From NCBI GenBank assembly GCA_910586015.1, contig CAJUGJ010000033.1, forward strand, positions 1-16,346: DNA of 16,346 nucleotides, given 5' to 3'. This DNA is from an uncultured Lachnospiraceae bacterium. Its GTDB lineage: Bacteria; Bacillota; Clostridia; Lachnospirales; Lachnospiraceae. Position numbers and translations under genes: made by a program. Below the pieces are notes generated by a model that was not told the origin of the DNA, did no database searches, and saw only the letters and a list, made by a program, of their open reading frames with translations. Of this stretch, positions 13,790 to 16,346 are shown piece by piece (position 1 is the first letter of the stretch; every line of letters begins with the position of its first letter).

Positions 13790-13823
13790 AGGATCAAAAA
13801 CAGTCGAAACAAGGAGGGCAAAT

Positions 13824-15917
13824 ATGGCATTTATACCAACCAATACAGATTATGAATTAAGTCCTTATACTGGACTGACAAGAAAGAGCTGGCTAGAAGC
13901 TGCTACTTATATGCTAAAGGGCATTTTTCAGCATATTAAAGATATAGAGCATCCTGTAGTGATGCCAAGACAAGAAACAAAGATTACATATCCACACTAT
14001 AATTCTTCAAAAGAGTTTCAAAAAGCAGAGAGAAAGGCAGAAATTTTTGAAGGTTTAACACGTTCCTTTTTTATAGCTGCACCTCTTATTCACGAAGATC
14101 CAAGTATACAGATCTGTGGAATGAATCTTAGAGATTATTATAAACATCAAGTACTTCGTACTTGTACATCTGGAGATGAATTTTGTGCAGGAACATATGA
14201 AGAACTACAAGAGATTACAAACCATGCCGATCCATTTCGCCCTTTTCAGCAGACAGTAGAAACTTGTGCACTTGTAATCTGTCTGTGGGCATGTAAAGAA
14301 GAATTATGGGATTCTTATACAAAAAAAGAAAAAGATATCATCGCCAATTTTTTGTCCAGTTTTGCCCGTGCAAATACAGTACCGCAAAATTGGCGATTAT
14401 TTAATATGTTAGATATGGCATTTTTATATAGTGAGGGCTATGAAATTGACAAAGAAATTATGTTAGATCATGCTCAGGCAATTTTGGAATACTATGCTGG
14501 AGATGGATGGTATCGGGATGGACAGTGCTTTGACTATTATTCCTGTTGGGCATTTAACTTTTATGCGCCTTTATGGAACAAGTGGTATGGTTATAAGCAT
14601 CTCCCATACATTGCAAAGAAATTCGAAGAAAATTCTAATAAACTTATGGAAACTTATGCGAACTTTTTTGATCGTGATGGATTTACTAATATGTGGGGAA
14701 GAAGTAATATATATCGTTTTGCAGCAGTATGTTCTTTTGATGGAAACTATCTTTTAGAACATCCAACTGTAAATCCGGGAGTGGCAAGAAGAGTAAGTTC
14801 AGGTTCCTTATTACAGTTTTTATCAAGAGAAGATTTCTTATGGAATGGAATCCCTTCTATGGGCTTTTATGGACAATTTTCTCCGCTCATACAAGGATAT
14901 TCTTGTGCAGAATCTCCTTTTTGGCTTGGAAAGGCATTTCTCTGTCTTCATTTTCCAGAAGATCATCCATTTTGGACTGCAAAAGAGTCAGAAGGAACAT
15001 GGGAAAACTTAAAAAAAGGACAAGTAAAAGAAATCGTATTAGATGAACCAGCACTTTGCTTTACCAATCATGAAGCAAATGGAGAAACCATTTTAAGAAC
15101 AGGAAAAGTTGTAAAAAGACAAAACGATTATCATTCTTTATGGAATTATTCCAAGCTTTCTTATAATACAAAATATCCGTGGGAATCTACACCAGATATG
15201 AAAGTAGTTTTAGGGCGTACAGACTTAGAAAAAAAGGATATAGAATCGCAACAATATGTATTTAAGGACATAAAAGGGGGATATCGTTCTCTTTGTAATA
15301 TTACTTATTGGGGAGGTCTTTATGATGGAGTTTTATATCGTAAACAACTCTCTGATTATAGAACAGATGTAGAAACACACTATATGCAGGGATTATTTCT
15401 GGCAGATTTTCCAGTAGAATATGGAATAATGCGTGTGGATAAAGTAAAGTTATTCCGCCGTCCGATTATTTTAACATTGGGTTCTTATGGATTTCCAGAT
15501 AATAAAACAGAAATAAAAGAAATACAAAAAGATGGATGTAAAGCAATTCTTTTAAAAGGATATGATGCCACAGGAAAAGAAAAGCAAATGGCAATGACAA
15601 TATTCGGAGGATTTATGGATTTAGGTTGTATTGCCAGTGAAGGAACCAATCCAGATTCCAGAAAATCTTTAGTGCTTTATGCCTCTGCAAATTTACAGAA
15701 ACAATATGGCGGCTGCGAGCCATATGTATTTATTTCTCAGGTCATTACAAAAGAAAGCCATGAAGAGTTTAAAGAAGACGAAATCTTTTCAGTGGAAAGT
15801 ATTCAATATACCGATGAATCAAAATGTGGAACATATGGGGAAATTGAACTTGTTTTGAAAAATGGAACAAAAAAGAGAATAGATTATAACGCGATGGAAG
15901 GTAAGTTGTCTATTTAA
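13824..15917 (+). CDS. DUF2264 (GH154-type) glycoside hydrolase, probable cytoplasmic exo-beta-glucuronidase-like enzyme
   Basis: This 697-residue protein has no signal peptide. The first 380 residues look like an (alpha/alpha) barrel: R-K-S-W-L-E-A, the highly aromatic N-W-R-L-F-N-M-L, D-G-W-Y-R-D-G-Q-C-F-D-Y-Y-S-C-W-A-F near residues 228-245, and F-F-D-R-D-G-F-T-N-M-W-G-R-S-N-I-Y-R-F. The rest is a beta-rich C-terminal domain. This combination is the DUF2264 family, some of which CAZy lists as GH154 beta-glucuronidases (from memory). Release of a terminal uronic acid or a similar sugar from a small imported oligosaccharide is the likely role, but the substrate is inferred. The start at 13824 has AAGGAGG 6 bases upstream; the frame extends back to 13761, which is inside the promoter. 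No transporter or regulator is adjacent. Confidence 0.85.
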   Translation: MAFIPTNTDYELSPYTGLTRKSWLEAATYMLKGIFQHIKDIEHPVVMPRQETKITYPHYNSSKEFQKAERKAEIFEGLTRSFFIAAPLIHEDPSIQICGMNLRDYYKHQVLRTCTSGDEFCAGTYEELQEITNHADPFRPFQQTVETCALVICLWACKEELWDSYTKKEKDIIANFLSSFARANTVPQNWRLFNMLDMAFLYSEGYEIDKEIMLDHAQAILEYYAGDGWYRDGQCFDYYSCWAFNFYAPLWNKWYGYKHLPYIAKKFEENSNKLMETYANFFDRDGFTNMWGRSNIYRFAAVCSFDGNYLLEHPTVNPGVARRVSSGSLLQFLSREDFLWNGIPSMGFYGQFSPLIQGYSCAESPFWLGKAFLCLHFPEDHPFWTAKESEGTWENLKKGQVKEIVLDEPALCFTNHEANGETILRTGKVVKRQNDYHSLWNYSKLSYNTKYPWESTPDMKVVLGRTDLEKKDIESQQYVFKDIKGGYRSLCNITYWGGLYDGVLYRKQLSDYRTDVETHYMQGLFLADFPVEYGIMRVDKVKLFRRPIILTLGSYGFPDNKTEIKEIQKDGCKAILLKGYDATGKEKQMAMTIFGGFMDLGCIASEGTNPDSRKSLVLYASANLQKQYGGCEPYVFISQVITKESHEEFKEDEIFSVESIQYTDESKCGTYGEIELVLKNGTKKRIDYNAMEGKLSI

Positions 15918-15962
15918 AATAGAAAGCTTTTTGGATTATGGTTTTATGAGGGAAGAAATAGA

Positions 15963-16304
15963 ATGGAGAACAAAGTAATATAAATAATTTCCAAAAGACG
16001 GAGTATTCGAAAATATAAATCAAAAGTTGTATCAAAATCGCTGATTTACGAAATTTTAAAGGCAGGAACGTTAGCACCCTCTTCGAAAAACCGTCAGCCA
16101 TGGAAATTTATTGTAACAACAGCTAAATCAAAAGAAGAGGCATTAGATGCTATGCAAAAGGGATTAGAAAGAGAAAAAAAAGAACCTTTTCTTCCTGAAA
16201 GTGCAAAGTATCTAAGTGGTGCAGAAAACACTTTACGTATTATGCAGCAGACACCAGTTATAATCTTTATTGTAAATCCACTTGGAATGGATCTTCATAA
16301 ATAA
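15963..16304 (+). pseudogene. Nitroreductase-family gene with early in-frame stop and lost C-terminal half
   Basis: After GAGGG and 10 bases, ATG 15963 reads six codons to TAA at 15981-15983. The same frame then continues for 106 codons to TAA 16302. The readable part is a clear nitroreductase N-terminus: R-R-S-I-R-K-Y, then E-I-L-K-A-G-T-L-A-P-S-S-K-N-R-Q-P-W-K-F-I-V (the FMN-binding opening), and P-V-I-I-F-I-V-N-P-L-G-M. Family members are usually 170-200 residues; this one stops at about 113, with the second half missing. The sequence beyond 16304 does not resume the protein and runs into a palindromic element (16328-16346), so an insertion or rearrangement may have cut the gene. It is inactive as an FMN-dependent NAD(P)H reductase unless a downstream start is used. 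Confidence 0.8.
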
Positions 16305-16327
16305 ATCCTTTCGTTTGTCATAGGCTC

Positions 16328-16346
16328 CTCCCACTGCCTTTAGGCG
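16328..16346. repeat. Palindromic element at the window end, related to 12589-12611
   Basis: CCACTGCCTTTAGGCG (16331-16346) is the reverse complement of the segment at 12596-12611 with one mismatch. The preceding CTCCCAC is shared in direct orientation with 12589. The window ends inside what would be a full hairpin (CCACTGCC-TTTA-GGCG...). Such TTTAG hairpins recall the ends of IS200/IS605-type elements, but no transposase is in the window, so this is only a suggestion. Confidence 0.5.

Noticed and set aside
1..16346. CRISPR arrays, tRNA or rRNA genes, an intact transposase or integrase
   Set aside because: No regularly spaced repeats, no tRNA cloverleaf or rRNA stretch, and no recombinase motifs were found on either strand; the palindromes at 12592 and 16331 alone do not establish an insertion sequence.

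Overview
The window is low-GC, AT-rich DNA with strong AGGAGG-type ribosome binding sites. TGA is used as a normal stop and the gene families are typical of anaerobic Firmicutes. A gut Lachnospiraceae or related Clostridia chromosome is the best guess; this rests on gene content and protein resemblance, not on a marker gene. Genes sit on both strands in short transcription units, and several are broken, which looks like an accessory region in flux.

Layout. Positions 1-460 hold the start of an XRE regulator and a shortened second XRE protein, both on the minus strand, with an inverted-repeat operator candidate between them. Positions 460-1250 are mostly non-coding or decayed, with one doubtful small membrane protein. 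A metallo-beta-lactamase-fold hydrolase (plus) and an ANT(6)-type aminoglycoside adenylyltransferase (minus) converge on a shared hairpin terminator near 2000. A PadR regulator and a CPBP intramembrane protease overlap by ATGA, behind a promoter whose -10 is covered by a perfect inverted repeat. A minus-strand pair follows: a cytoplasmic GH13 cyclomaltodextrinase/neopullulanase-like enzyme and a MATE efflux pump. They diverge from a plus-strand unit of an AraC regulator, a double-GNAT protein and a small Hcp-like cysteine protein.

From 10.1 to 12.3 kb the minus strand carries a gene cut by one in-frame TGA and an Lsa-type ABC-F ribosome-protection protein with a hairpin and tiny ORF in its leader. 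The ABC-F gene diverges from an RlmA-type 23S rRNA guanine methyltransferase that has its own unusual leader. Beyond lie a truncated CD3324-like regulator, a DUF2264/GH154 glycosidase with a very good promoter, and a nitroreductase gene with an early stop and a lost C-terminal half. The nitroreductase fragment ends beside a palindromic sequence whose relative lies in the RlmA leader.

How the genes fit together. There are two sugar-related units: GH13 under a divergent AraC regulator, and the DUF2264 enzyme. There is also a concentration of families linked to antibiotic or toxin handling: ANT(6), a streptothricin-acetyltransferase-like GNAT domain, MATE, ABC-F and an rRNA methyltransferase. 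The divergent ABC-F/RlmA pair, with mirrored promoters and structured leaders on both sides, is the most system-like part. A joint ribosome-protection response is inference, not shown. All assignments are from reading the sequence without database searches.
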